Below are positions 16,627 to 26,300 of a DNA stretch of 43,327 nt, piece after piece. Each line of letters opens with the position of its first letter. Within the stretch, counting starts at the first letter, position 1. Location: the NCBI GenBank assembly GCA_021162805.1, contig JAGGXZ010000222.1:1-43327 (forward strand). Direction: 5' to 3'. Both the position numbers and the translations under genes were made by a program. The stretch comes from Candidatus Poribacteria bacterium (GTDB lineage Bacteria > Poribacteria > WGA-4E > B28-G17). The notes under the pieces were generated by a model, which saw only the letters and a program-made list of their open reading frames with translations, was not told the DNA's origin and did not search any database.

Positions 16627-17901
16627 TCATCTCCTCACCATTGGAAGGACATATGGTCCCTCCGGCACAGCATATACCCTGGCACGGGACCCATGTTTTC
16701 CAAGCGCCCGATCGAGCCCTTCCTGCGGAGAACGAAGTGGAATGACGAAGAGTTCCTTCAGGGTTTCGTAATCTATCCCGGTCGAGTAACAGTAAACCTC
16801 AGCTTTTCTCAGCACCTTTACCAGCTCCTCAAACTGCCACTGATCCACGACGAATTTATCCAGATCATAAAGGTCTCGTATGAATTTGTCAAGGTCTTTC
16901 GTCTCGATCATAAGCTTTGTGAAGGGCTCGCTGCCTATCCCCTCGCTGCATTCGGCTATAAGGATTATCGTTCCGCCGGGTTTAACCACGTCCAGAACAC
17001 CCACGGCTCCCTTGATCGCCTGATAGAAGGTGGTATCCAGCGGATATCCCGCCGAAGATGTGACAACGATATCAGCAGGCTCATCCACCACCACCTTAAC
17101 GGCCTTTTCGCAGAACCTTACTCCGGCCAGATGGGCCTCCACAAGATCCCCCGCGAATACCCCCGTTATCCGACGTTTCTCATCTATGGTGACGTTGAGG
17201 ATGAAATCCACGCCAGCCATCATGGCCACCTCCGTGGCCTCCTCGTGAAAGGGGTTGCCCTCCAGTATCCCCGGAGCGGCCCGCTCATCCTCCAGCAACA
17301 TCGGACCGTGGGCGTATTTCATCGTCTCCACTGAGGATATGCCGGGGCAGATAGACTTTCTGCCGCCGGAGAAACCCGCCATCAGATGAGGTTCTATCAG
17401 GCCGGTAAGTATTTTCAAATCAGCTTCCAGATAGGTTCTATCGAGGTATACAGGCGTGCCCCGTTTCGTCCTGCCCAGATAAAGGTGTGTCTCGGGTTTG
17501 CCGGAGTAATGATTGACGATCCTGTAATTCCGCATGATCTCCTCACCCACCAGCTCCTTAAGCTCATCGCCCAGATTGGGCCGGTGGATACCGGTTGCTA
17601 TGAGGATTGCGATCCTCTCCCGTGAGATTCCGCTTTTCTCAAGCGTCTCCAGGATAGGTGGCAGGATTATCCTATTCGGTACCGGTCTGGTTATATCGGA
17701 GATCACCACACATGCGGAGCTTTTTCCCCTAGCAAGCTCCGAAAGCGGAGGAGTTTTTATGGGACGTCGCAGGGCGGTGTATACGGCGGAGACAGGATCA
17801 TCTATCGGTGAAACCGGATTCATCTTCAAAATTCCGCCGAGGTTTTCATCCGGAATCTCGATCTGCACCTCTCCCCTGCCGAACCTGATGGGAACCTTCA
17901 C
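16627..17901 (-). CDS. larA: LarA family nickel-pincer racemase/epimerase
   Basis: The 424-residue protein belongs to the lactate racemase LarA (DUF2088) family. Residues that in LarA contact the pincer cofactor or act in catalysis are conserved at nearly the same numbers: His106 (ATGIHRP), His172 and Lys182 (EPHLMAGFSGGRKSICPG) and His198 (KYAHGP). The start is GTG at 17901 with GGAGGTG five bases upstream. LarA homologues racemise or epimerise alpha-hydroxy acids with a nickel pincer nucleotide made by LarB, LarC and LarE. None of these is in the window, so the cofactor would have to be supplied from elsewhere. The substrate could be lactate or a related hydroxy acid. It is the first gene of the minCDE operon, which is an unusual neighbourhood. 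Confidence 0.88.
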   Translation of the reverse strand: MKVPIRFGRGEVQIEIPDENLGGILKMNPVSPIDDPVSAVYTALRRPIKTPPLSELARGKSSACVVISDITRPVPNRIILPPILETLEKSGISRERIAILIATGIHRPNLGDELKELVGEEIMRNYRIVNHYSGKPETHLYLGRTKRGTPVYLDRTYLEADLKILTGLIEPHLMAGFSGGRKSICPGISSVETMKYAHGPMLLEDERAAPGILEGNPFHEEATEVAMMAGVDFILNVTIDEKRRITGVFAGDLVEAHLAGVRFCEKAVKVVVDEPADIVVTSSAGYPLDTTFYQAIKGAVGVLDVVKPGGTIILIAECSEGIGSEPFTKLMIETKDLDKFIRDLYDLDKFVVDQWQFEELVKVLRKAEVYCYSTGIDYETLKELFVIPLRSPQEGLDRALGKHGSRARVYAVPEGPYVLPMVRR

Positions 17902-17929
17902 CTGAACACCTCCAGGACGTGGTAGCTAA

Positions 17930-17958
17930 ATTATAAATCAATACTTCGCCTAAGTCAA
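17930..17958 (-). promoter_or_regulatory. sigma70 promoter of larA-minCDE
   Basis: Read on the minus strand, TTGACT (17958-17953), a 17-nt spacer and a perfect TATAAT (17935-17930) are followed by a ~20-nt leader and the larA GTG. This is one of the clearest promoters in the window. Confidence 0.8.
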
Positions 17959-17999
17959 TTCTCCGTCTAAACATCTTTGATCCAGCCCCGCCCGGAACA

Positions 18000-18028
18000 T
18001 TGACGGAGAGAAATCGGTGTGCTACACT
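18000..18028 (+). promoter_or_regulatory. sigma70 promoter of the CE15 esterase gene
   Basis: TTGACG (18000-18005), 17 nt and TACACT (18023-18028) precede the ATG at 18070. The -35 box is 41 bp from the -35 box of the divergent larA promoter, so one regulator could act on both. Confidence 0.7.
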
Positions 18029-18069
18029 CTAAAAGGTATCCGTGTCACTTGAGCTTTAAGGAGGGTAAT

Positions 18070-19386
18070 ATGTTGACATTGACGTTTATCGCCGCCACAT
18101 CTCAACTCGCTGGTAGCGGGCGGATCGGCTGGCAACCGAAACCGGATCTGGTTAAAAGGCTGAGCGAGAGGCAACCTAACGTCATCTATGATGAGGCGAA
18201 AGTGCCGAAATATACACTTCCGGATCTCCTCACCTGCCTTGATGGTACGAAGGTAACCACGCCGGAGATCTGGCGGGAGAAACGCCGCCCTGAGATCCTT
18301 GAGCTCTTCCGCTCGCATATGTACGGGCGAGCGCCTATCGGCAGGCCGGAGGGGATGAGCTTTGAGCTCTTCGACTACGATAGAAACGCCTTCGACGGGA
18401 AAGCGACCCGAAAACAGGTTCAAATCCGCTTCACGGGCAAGGCCGACGGACCGAACATGGATCTGCTCATCTATCTGCCTAACGATATTCCCCGTCCGGT
18501 GCCTCTTTTCCTGCTCCTCAATTTCAACGGCAATCACGCGATCTGCGATGATTCAGCTATCCGTGTAAAACCGATCTTTGACCGAAGGACCGGAGAGGCG
18601 ATGATGCCGGATGAAAACAGCCGTGGTCAGGATGCCAGCTCGTTTCCCCTCGGGAGAATCCTCTCCCGCGGTTACGGGCTTGCGACGATCTACTATGGGG
18701 ATATCGCCCCGGATTTTCCCGGCTCGCTCGATCACGGAGTTTTCGCCGCATTTGATAGAGCGTTCGGCGAGGAACGTCCTGCCGACGCATGGGGCGCTAT
18801 AGGGGCATGGGCCTGGGGGTTAAGCAGGGCGATGGATTATATCGAGTTAGATGAGGAGATCGATTCGAAGCGCGTTGCCGTCTTAGGTCACTCCAGGCTT
18901 GGGAAAACGGCGTTGTGGGCGGGAGCTCAGGACGAAAGGTTCGCCATCGTTATATCCAACGATTCAGGATGCGGCGGAGCGGCATTGAGCCGTCGCCGAT
19001 TTGGCGAAACGGTGACATTGATAAACAAGGCTTTCCCCCACTGGTTTTGCGAGAATTTCAAGCGATACAACGATAAGGAGGATGAACTGCCGATAGATCA
19101 GCACATGCTCATCGCTCTGATCGCTCCCCGACCGGTGTATGTCGCCAGCGCCGATGAGGATCTATGGGCGGACCCAAGAGGTGAATTTCTCGCCGCAAAG
19201 GCGGCCGATCCGGTTTATAGACTTCTGGGAACCGATGGGCTTCCCGCGGATGGGATGCCTCCGCTTGATACGCCCGTAATGGGTAGGATCGGTTATCACA
19301 TCCGCTCAGGCGGACACGCTCTCACCGAATATGACTGGGAGAGGTACATGGATTTCGCAGATTTGCATTATGGTCACAGGAGGTGA
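18070..19386 (+). CDS. CE15 glucuronoyl-esterase-like alpha/beta hydrolase
   Basis: The product is 438 residues from the ATG at 18070. This start has AAGGAGGG at 18058-18065 and lies downstream of the mapped promoter; an earlier GTG at 18019 would fall at the promoter itself. Motifs fit CE15 esterases: [13 protein letters not shown] (nucleophile Ser), [29 protein letters not shown], and the C-terminal [10 protein letters not shown] (catalytic His). CE15 enzymes split ester bonds between glucuronic acid of xylan and lignin alcohols. Only a short, weak N-terminal hydrophobic stretch is present, so export is uncertain. The family call is good; the natural substrate is inferred. Confidence 0.82.
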   Translation: MLTLTFIAATSQLAGSGRIGWQPKPDLVKRLSERQPNVIYDEAKVPKYTLPDLLTCLDGTKVTTPEIWREKRRPEILELFRSHMYGRAPIGRPEGMSFELFDYDRNAFDGKATRKQVQIRFTGKADGPNMDLLIYLPNDIPRPVPLFLLLNFNGNHAICDDSAIRVKPIFDRRTGEAMMPDENSRGQDASSFPLGRILSRGYGLATIYYGDIAPDFPGSLDHGVFAAFDRAFGEERPADAWGAIGAWAWGLSRAMDYIELDEEIDSKRVAVLGHSRLGKTALWAGAQDERFAIVISNDSGCGGAALSRRRFGETVTLINKAFPHWFCENFKRYNDKEDELPIDQHMLIALIAPRPVYVASADEDLWADPRGEFLAAKAADPVYRLLGTDGLPADGMPPLDTPVMGRIGYHIRSGGHALTEYDWERYMDFADLHYGHRR

Positions 19387-19472
19387 GATGAAGGTTCCGC
19401 TGCTGAGTCTATCCTGACTTGTCTCGATTCGGCGAGGAGGTTCCGGAAAGGGGTGCAGCTCACCGGCCCAGC

Positions 19473-19501
19473 TTGTTTCAATATCGGCTTGGTGTTATAA
19501 T
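19473..19501 (+). promoter_or_regulatory. sigma70 promoter of the RNase-rarA operon
   Basis: TTGTTT (19473-19478), 17 nt and a perfect TATAAT (19496-19501) place the start site near 19508, about 50 nt before the ATG at 19559. Confidence 0.7.
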
Positions 19502-19503
19502 TT

Positions 19504-19545
19504 CCTTCGTAAGTAAGGGCAAAAGATCTTTTGCCCCTCCGAAGG
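19504..19545 (+). promoter_or_regulatory. Nested hairpin in the 5' leader of the RNase gene
   Basis: A perfect 20-bp palindrome, GGGCAAAA-GATC-TTTTGCCC (19517-19536), is enclosed by a second pairing, CCTTCG (19504-19509) with CGAAGG (19540-19545). It starts at or within a few bases of the predicted transcription start and ends 13 nt before the ATG. It lacks a T-run, so it is not a standard terminator. As DNA it could be a dimeric operator; as RNA it is a strong leader stem-loop. Confidence 0.65.
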
Positions 19546-19558
19546 CAGGTGCGATCGG

Positions 19559-21196
19559 ATGAAATTCACGGCCCTCGGCGGCGGGATGGAGGTCGGCGCA
19601 AGCTGTTACCTCCTGCAGATAGCGGGCAAAAATATATTGCTTGACGCCGGTATAAGGGTTAACAGACGGGGCGAGGAGGCCCTACCCGATATCGAGCTGC
19701 TGCGCGATCTAACCGATGACAGGCTCGATCTGATCCTCATCTCACATGCCCATCTGGACCACTGCGGCGCCCTTCCGATCTTCCATGAGCTCTTCCCCGC
19801 AACCCCGGTTTACTCCACAACCCCGACCAAGCTCATAGCAGCCATACTGCTACAGGATACGGTCAAGATCATGGAGAAGGAGGCGGAGGACAGGGACTCG
19901 GAGGCACAGCTCTACACGCTGGATATGGTCAAAAGCGCCGTATGGGCGATCCGGACGGCGTCGTATCATGAGTGGATCAGACCGTTCGACGATCCGGAGT
20001 ATGAGTTCCACTTTCACCCCGCGGGCCATGTCATGGGAGCGGCCTCGATACTCCTGAAAACCCCCGAAGCTACCGTCGTCTACAGCGGCGATATAGCGAC
20101 CGTATCTCAGAGGACGGTTGCCGGGATGACCCCGATAGACTTCTTCCATCCCGATCTGCTGATACTCGAATCCACATACGGGGATTCGCAACATCCCTCC
20201 AGAAAGGCGGAGGAGGGAAGCCTTGCGAAGGCGGTGGCGGAGGTGATAGAGGAAGGTGGAACGGTCCTCATACCTGCCTTCGCCTTCGGGAGGGCTCAGG
20301 AGATAATCCTGATCCTCAAGTTCAGCATGCTCAGCGGGGTGATACCGAAGTTCCCGATATATGTGGACGGGCTGGTGAGATCCATATGTGATCTCTACAC
20401 GGAGCTCATAGATTTCCTGCCCGAAAGGTTGCAGAACTTCATCGCCAACTCCCGTCAGCCCGTCTTCTGGTCGGCTGAGGGGAGGGGAATGCCCAAGGTG
20501 ACCAAGATACTGTCGCATGAGGAGAGACAATCGCTGCTCCTGCCGGAGCCCAAGTGTATCATCTCCTCATCGGGGATGCTCACCGGCGGGCCGAGCGTCT
20601 ATTACGCCAAATGGCTCGCATCAAACCCCAGAAACGCCATATTCCTGACCGGATATCAGGACGAGGAATCGCCCGGAAGGAGGTTACAGGAGCTGGAGCA
20701 GGGGGGCACGATAGAGCTGGACGGCCAGGAGGTGGAGGTGAAATGCAAGGTTAGCAGATATAACCTCTCGGCCCATGCCGACCAGGTGCAGCTCTGCCAA
20801 CAGGTAAGCTATATGAAGCCCCAATCGATCATACTCGTCCACGGCGAACCCGGATCGATCAAAGAGCTCAGGGAGAAGCTCGTCCTCAAGAGCCTCGTCT
20901 TCGTCGCACCGAACGGCAAGACCATAGATCCGCTCAGGGCGCCGGACTGGCTGACGGAACATAGGCTTCTGCAGATAGATGCCGAGAGGAACCAGTTCTT
21001 CGGCACGCTTGAGTATACGGTGGACGGCGGGGTGGCGATCAAGTTCGGCCCCGATCTGGTCGAGTCCCCTCAGTGGAGGCAGTTCTTCGAGGGATATGAG
21101 GAGGTAAGGGCCAAGTTCTTCGGCAAGCGGCTCCAGATCAGGGCGAAACTGCCCTCAGACGAGGAAGATGAGGAGGGAGCGGAGGATGAGGAATGA
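19559..21196 (+). CDS. Beta-CASP metallo-beta-lactamase RNase (CPSF73-like)
   Basis: The 545-residue protein combines a metallo-beta-lactamase core with the beta-CASP and RMMBL regions of RNA-processing nucleases. Visible motifs are SHAHLDHCG (~61-69, Zn site HxHxDH), HPAGHVMGA, VYSGDIA, ESTYGDS, PAFAFGRAQE, SSSGMLTGGP and NLSAHADQ near the C-terminal core. A ~90-residue extension follows, ending in an acidic tail (DEEDEEGAEDEE). Such enzymes act as Zn-dependent endo- or 5'-exoribonucleases in RNA maturation or decay. The ATG at 19559 follows the structured leader; AGGTG at 19547-19551 is a modest ribosome-binding site. The last bases overlap the start of rarA. RNA as substrate is a strong family inference. 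Confidence 0.92.
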   Translation: MKFTALGGGMEVGASCYLLQIAGKNILLDAGIRVNRRGEEALPDIELLRDLTDDRLDLILISHAHLDHCGALPIFHELFPATPVYSTTPTKLIAAILLQDTVKIMEKEAEDRDSEAQLYTLDMVKSAVWAIRTASYHEWIRPFDDPEYEFHFHPAGHVMGAASILLKTPEATVVYSGDIATVSQRTVAGMTPIDFFHPDLLILESTYGDSQHPSRKAEEGSLAKAVAEVIEEGGTVLIPAFAFGRAQEIILILKFSMLSGVIPKFPIYVDGLVRSICDLYTELIDFLPERLQNFIANSRQPVFWSAEGRGMPKVTKILSHEERQSLLLPEPKCIISSSGMLTGGPSVYYAKWLASNPRNAIFLTGYQDEESPGRRLQELEQGGTIELDGQEVEVKCKVSRYNLSAHADQVQLCQQVSYMKPQSIILVHGEPGSIKELREKLVLKSLVFVAPNGKTIDPLRAPDWLTEHRLLQIDAERNQFFGTLEYTVDGGVAIKFGPDLVESPQWRQFFEGYEEVRAKFFGKRLQIRAKLPSDEEDEEGAEDEE

Positions 21197-22493
21197 GCTG
21201 ACGCTGTTCGAGGAGGAGAGAAAGCCGCTTGCGCTGAGGATGAGGCCCAGAGATCTGGACGAGTTCATCGGCCAGGAGCACATCCTCGGCCCCGGAAAGC
21301 CGCTCAGACGGGCGATAGAGTTAGATAGACTATATTCGAGCCTGATCCTCTGGGGGCCCCCCGGAACCGGAAAGACGACCCTCGCCTCCATCATCGCCAA
21401 TCGCACGAAGGGACATTTTGAAAGGTTAAGCGCCGTGCTCGCCGGGGTGAGCGAATTGCGTAGGATCATCACCGAGGCCCGGAAACGCCGACGTGGATCG
21501 GGACGGAGGACGATACTTCTGGTGGACGAGATCCATCGCTGGAACAAGGCGCAACAGGACGCGTTGCTGCCTCATGTGGAGGACGGCACGATCGTGCTCA
21601 TCGGCGCCACGACCGAAAACCCCTTCTTCGAGGTGATCCCTCCCCTGCTCAGCCGGGCGCGCGTCTTCCAGTTTAAACCGCTCTCGAAGGAGGATCTGAT
21701 CCTCCTGATGCGCCGGGCGCTCGAGGACCCCGTCAGGGGATACGGCGGACAAAAGGTGGAGGTCGAAGAGGAGGTGCTGGAGTTCTGGGCCGACGTCTCG
21801 GACGGAGATGCTCGCTGTGCCCTCAACGCCCTCGAGCTGGCCGTCGAATCCACCCCGCCCGACTCGGACGGCCTGATAAGGATAGACATGGAGATAGCAC
21901 AGCAGGCCATCCAGAGGCGAACGATCCATTACGATAAGGGAGCGGACGAACATTATGACACGATCTCCGCCTTCATAAAAAGCGTGAGGGGATCTGATCC
22001 GGACGCTGCCCTTTACTGGCTCGCCAAGATGATCCACGCCGGCGAGGATCCGAAGTTCATCATGCGAAGGCTGCTTATCCTGGCCGCCGAGGATATAGGT
22101 CTGGCCGATCCGATGGCGGTCGTGATCACGTCGGCCTGTGCGAGGGCGCTCGAATGGGTGGGGTTGCCTGAAGCTCAGTATCACCTGGCAGAGGCCACAT
22201 TGTATCTAGCCACTGCCCCGAAATCCAACAGCGTCGGAGCATACTTCAAGGCCCTTAAGGAGATCGAGGAGCATGGTGCCAAGGAGGTGCCCGATCACCT
22301 TAAAGATCCCTCACGCGATGGCCGTGCCTTGGGACACGGCAGGGGATACAAATACCCACACGATTACCCCGGCCATTGGATCGAACAGAGATATCTCCCC
22401 GAAGGCGTCGAGGGAGGATGGTATAAGCCGGGCGATCAGGGATATGAGAGGAAGATAGCCAAACGGATACGCATTGAGGAGGATCGAAGATGA
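21186..22493 (+). CDS. rarA: RarA/MgsA AAA+ replication-recombination factor
   Basis: The 435-residue AAA+ ATPase has Walker A GPPGTGKTT (~58), Walker B LLVDEIHRWNK (~111), sensor 1 IGATTENPFFEV (~138), and the C-terminal clamp-loader-like region (HYDTISAFIKSVRGSDPDAALYWLAKM... GLADP...). It acts at stalled replication forks in other bacteria. The ATG at 21186 is chosen because AGGAGG at 21171-21176 lies 9 nt upstream; an earlier in-frame start would lack this site. It overlaps the RNase stop and ends in an ATGA overlap (22490-22493) with the next gene. Confidence 0.95.
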   Translation: MRNELTLFEEERKPLALRMRPRDLDEFIGQEHILGPGKPLRRAIELDRLYSSLILWGPPGTGKTTLASIIANRTKGHFERLSAVLAGVSELRRIITEARKRRRGSGRRTILLVDEIHRWNKAQQDALLPHVEDGTIVLIGATTENPFFEVIPPLLSRARVFQFKPLSKEDLILLMRRALEDPVRGYGGQKVEVEEEVLEFWADVSDGDARCALNALELAVESTPPDSDGLIRIDMEIAQQAIQRRTIHYDKGADEHYDTISAFIKSVRGSDPDAALYWLAKMIHAGEDPKFIMRRLLILAAEDIGLADPMAVVITSACARALEWVGLPEAQYHLAEATLYLATAPKSNSVGAYFKALKEIEEHGAKEVPDHLKDPSRDGRALGHGRGYKYPHDYPGHWIEQRYLPEGVEGGWYKPGDQGYERKIAKRIRIEEDRR

Positions 22494-23311
22494 AGGGTTT
22501 CACCGTGAGGGAGTTTCATGACTTCATAAAGATTCTGGAGGAAAGACCGGAGTGGAGAGAGGAACTGAGACGCCTGGTGCTGACCGATGAGCTCCTGAAG
22601 CTGCCGGAGATGGTTAAGGAGCTCGTGGAGGCGCAGAGAAGAACAGAGGAGAGACTGGAGAGCCTTGCGGCAAGAGTAGACGCACTGGCTGAAGCACAGA
22701 GAAGAACAGAGGAGAGATTGGAGAGCCTTGCGGCAAGAGTGGACGCACTGGCTGAGAAGCTGGAGAGCCTGACGGCAAGAGTGAATGCACTGGCTGAGAA
22801 GCTGGAGAGCCTGACGGCAAGAGTGGATGCACTGGCTGAAGCACAGGAAAAGACGGAAAGAACTCTCCATGTTCTTACGGGAGATGTGGGACAATTGAAG
22901 GGTTATATGCTGGAACAGCAGTACAGGCAGAAGGCCTTCTCATACTTCGGTCGTATCGTAAAACGAGCATATGTCTTTTCGTCAAATGAGCTGGCGGGGA
23001 TGATAGCCGATTGGGTGGATGATGGTCTGATCTCCAGAGAAGAAGCCGATGAGATAGGGCAGGCGGACGTGATACTTCGAGGCAGAAAATGGAAGGATGA
23101 TAAGGAGATATACCTTGTGGTCGAAGTGTCTTGGGGGGTCGGGGTTAGTGACGTTGAGAGGGCGAAGAAAAGAGCGGGGATACTGAGGAAGGTGGGATTT
23201 GAGGCTTTGCCCGTTGTGGCCGGGAAAGTGATTATGGAGGATGCCGACATACTGGCCGCGGAGATGGGGGTGATCAGGGTCGTGGATGGACGCGTGATGG
23301 ATTGGCCATGA
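22490..23311 (+). CDS. Coiled-coil protein with PD-(D/E)XK-like C-terminus (paralogue 1)
   Basis: The 273-residue protein has three parts. An N-terminal helical module (FTVREFHDFIKILEERPEWREELRRL...) is shared with the gene at 41781. A coiled coil (~47-125) is made of heptad-multiple tandem units. The C-terminal alpha/beta module (~150-273) has ADVILRG... followed by YLVVEVSWGV..., the D...ExS pattern seen in PD-(D/E)XK-fold families, although the usual Lys is Ser. From memory such proteins, sometimes labelled DUF3782-like, occur in cyanobacteria and related genomes; their function is unknown. The gene is coupled by ATGA overlaps to rarA upstream and to the giant Ig gene downstream. Confidence 0.75.
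   Translation: MKGFTVREFHDFIKILEERPEWREELRRLVLTDELLKLPEMVKELVEAQRRTEERLESLAARVDALAEAQRRTEERLESLAARVDALAEKLESLTARVNALAEKLESLTARVDALAEAQEKTERTLHVLTGDVGQLKGYMLEQQYRQKAFSYFGRIVKRAYVFSSNELAGMIADWVDDGLISREEADEIGQADVILRGRKWKDDKEIYLVVEVSWGVGVSDVERAKKRAGILRKVGFEALPVVAGKVIMEDADILAAEMGVIRVVDGRVMDWP
22628..22837 (+). repeat. Coding minisatellite (2 x 63 nt, 2 x 42 nt)
   Basis: Within the coil, units at 22628-22690 and 22691-22753 (21 residues, EAQRRTEERLESLAARVDALA type) are near-identical. Those at 22754-22795 and 22796-22837 (14 residues, EKLESLTARVNALA type) are also near-identical. All lengths are multiples of seven residues, so copy changes keep the heptad register. Confidence 0.9.
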
Positions 23312-26300
23312 TGATGAGGGCTCACATCCACGACATAGCCGTTAAGTTGATAAGGAAGGTGAGTCCACGTGCCAAAATCCCATTAACGATAGCGCTCCTG
23401 TTTCTCCTCACATCCTCGGCCCTCTCGTCCGAGCTCAGGATATCCGTGCTGACGGAATCGGGGGAGCCGGCGGCGGGGGCTCTGGTGCAGATCTTCCCCG
23501 GAACGCCCTCGCCTGACGATGACACGGAGCCGATCAAGCCCTCCAAACCCCGATCCGACGGTGTGGTCGGGTTCGAGACCTCCCAGGACGGTTCGCTTAA
23601 GCTGGATCTGCCCTCCGGGACGTATACCGTCTTCGCCTTCTCCAATCGGGACGTTCATCGGTTCGCGCTTCTCGATCGAGTTCAACTGAACGGGGTGAGT
23701 ACCGATCTGACCCTCTCGGCAGCGAAGGCGACGGAGGTGATCGTGGAGGCCCTCACCGAATCGGGCTCTCCCGCCGACGCCTCAGAGATCTTCTTCCGAC
23801 CCTGCAGGCGCGCTCGGGGAAACGTGGGCTTTGTGGGAAACGACGGAAAGCTTCGCTGCCTCGTCTCCCCAGGGACTTATAACGTGGTTCTGGCCAGCTC
23901 CTTCCATTACCTCTATCTCGTCCGGCCCGCCGTAGAGGTCAAAGGCCGGAGGATGATCCTACGATTCGCACCGTCACCTCAGACCACGGCCAAGGTTCGT
24001 TTCGATATCCCTCCCGGCAGCTTTCCCGCCATATACGAGGTTCTGGAGACCGATCACACCTATGAGATCGTCCAGGCGATCGAGAAGACGGTTGGGTATG
24101 ACGCCGCATACACGAAGGTCTACTCCCTGATAACCCCTCAGATCCCCGTGATCCTCTCGGCCGGCCAGAATTATACGATCAGCCTCAGCTACGTCGTCAC
24201 CCGTAACGGCGAGTCATACGCATACGAGATCCGACCTCCCGGTAAGGTGCTTACGCCGGGCGAGTATCGGATGGGAAATACGGGAAAGGAACCCTTCGAG
24301 CTGAAGGCGGAGACGGGGAGGGAATCATATCGCCCCGGAGATCAGGTGACCCTGACGTTTCGGATCACCGACACGAGGGGAAACCGGATGACCAGGGCGT
24401 TCGACTTTTCAAGCGCACGCCTCATCTTCCCCTACGCCATCGTCCGAGATCCCGAGGGGAGGGTCATCGCCGACAACCGATACGAGATCGTCAGCGATCC
24501 CATACCGGATAGGTTCTTCCATTTCACTTTCTCCCTCTCCAAAACGGCGATCGCGGGCAGATATACGGTCGAGACCTCGATGGAAGGAGGGATATACGGC
24601 GAGCTTAAGGATATCGCCCATTTCGACGTGACGATCCCCCGGGCTCAGATCCAGATCGAATCGGTTCAGATCCCCGCCAGGGTCGAGGTAGGTTCATCCT
24701 TCAACGTCGTCGTTCGAACGTCCTCCGTGAGCCCCACCTCGGCCACTCTCTCCTTCCGCCTCGGCGAAATCTCTCTCTCCTTCGACCCGGATCTCATGGG
24801 AGGCGAGAAGATCATCTGGAAACCCTCGCTTCCCCAAATCGGGAGGTGGAGCTGGAGGATGAAACTCACCGGGAACGATGGAAGCTCAACCGTCAGGGAG
24901 GGCGAGATCGATGTCGGGGATACGAGTCCGCCTCGGCTGATCCTCCAGTCCCCCTCTCCGGCCGAGTGGGGTATGCCTGTGGAGGTGAGGGTGAGGGTCG
25001 ATGAGAACGATTCCCTCGATTCGGCATGGCTTGAGATCGATAGGGGTGAGTCGGCCTCCGGAGCGGAACGTCTTACGCTTTACGCCCTACGCCTTACGCC
25101 TTACCTCCTCTTCTGCATATCCCCCTCCGAAGCACATCCGCTCCTTTTCCTGAAGGCCTTCGCGAGGGATCGATCCGGCAACGTCGGCTCGAGCGATCGG
25201 GTTCAGATCAATTTCCAGGATACGACCCCGCCGCGGATATCCGATCTCAGGGTGTTTGAGGCAGACGGAAAGGTCAGGTTCGAGGCTCTCGCCTCGGATA
25301 ACAGGGGAATCAGCGAGGTAAACCTGCTCGTTAAGGGGAGAGGTCCCGTCCGAATGACCGGCGTCGACGGTCTCTTCAGCGCCGAGCTGGCGCTGTCGGG
25401 GAGCGTGAGATACGCCGTTGAGGCGAGAGATCTGCCCGGTGATTCGGGATCGACGCGCTCGACGAGGTTTCCGCCCTCCGGATATCTGATCTACACGCCG
25501 AAATCCCCCGCCGCCGTGCGGATCCATCCCTCCTCGCCCCAGCCTCTCGTGATACGGGCCGGCGAAAGGATCTCCTTTGAGGCTGAGGTGATGGACGAGG
25601 AGGGGGCGAGGCTGGACGTGCCCGTCAGGTGGTTTTCATCGAACGGCGTGGGCATGATGCTGGGAAGAGGGGAGCTGGTGGCTACAAAATGCGTTGAGCC
25701 GAAGGGGAGGGAGGGATGGATCGGCGCCGTCACGATGCGGCCGGGAGCTGATGGGCGGCCCGTCGTCGGGAAGATCATGGTGAAGGTCATCCCCGCCGAT
25801 CCCTATCGGATATCCGTTATCCCCAAACATATCCGCGCCTCATCGGGCGATCGAATGCCGATGTTGATCCTGATCCTCGATAGGTTCGGCAATGAGGTGG
25901 AGTTCGATCCGTCCGAGCTGACGATCTCCCTCGATCCGCCGGATCTGGGGCGGGTTGAGGGAAACCTCTTCGTCGCCGATAGGACAGGGAGAGGCGAGAT
26001 CAAGCTCAAGTACGAAAAACTCTCCGCCTCCGTCCCCGTCGAGGTCTATCCCGGGGAGGTCCTCAAGATGGAGATCGATCCTCCTGAAGCGACCTTACGT
26101 GTCGGCGAGAGGGTGGGGTTTCATGTGAGAGGCTTTGACGGGGCGGGGAACGAGATCGAAAAACTCCATCCCGTCTGGCTCGTGCAGGGAGGGGTGGGGG
26201 AGGTGGATGGAGAGGGACGGTTCAGGGCCAAGCGGCCGGGCAAAGGGAAGGTGGTCGCGCTCCTGGGCGACATATCCGCCTCGGCCACGATTGAGGTCAA

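Noticed and set aside
19504-19545. Rho-independent terminator of the CE15 gene
   Set aside because: The hairpin is not followed by a T-run and lies downstream of a perfect -10 box for the next operon, so a leader structure or operator is more likely.
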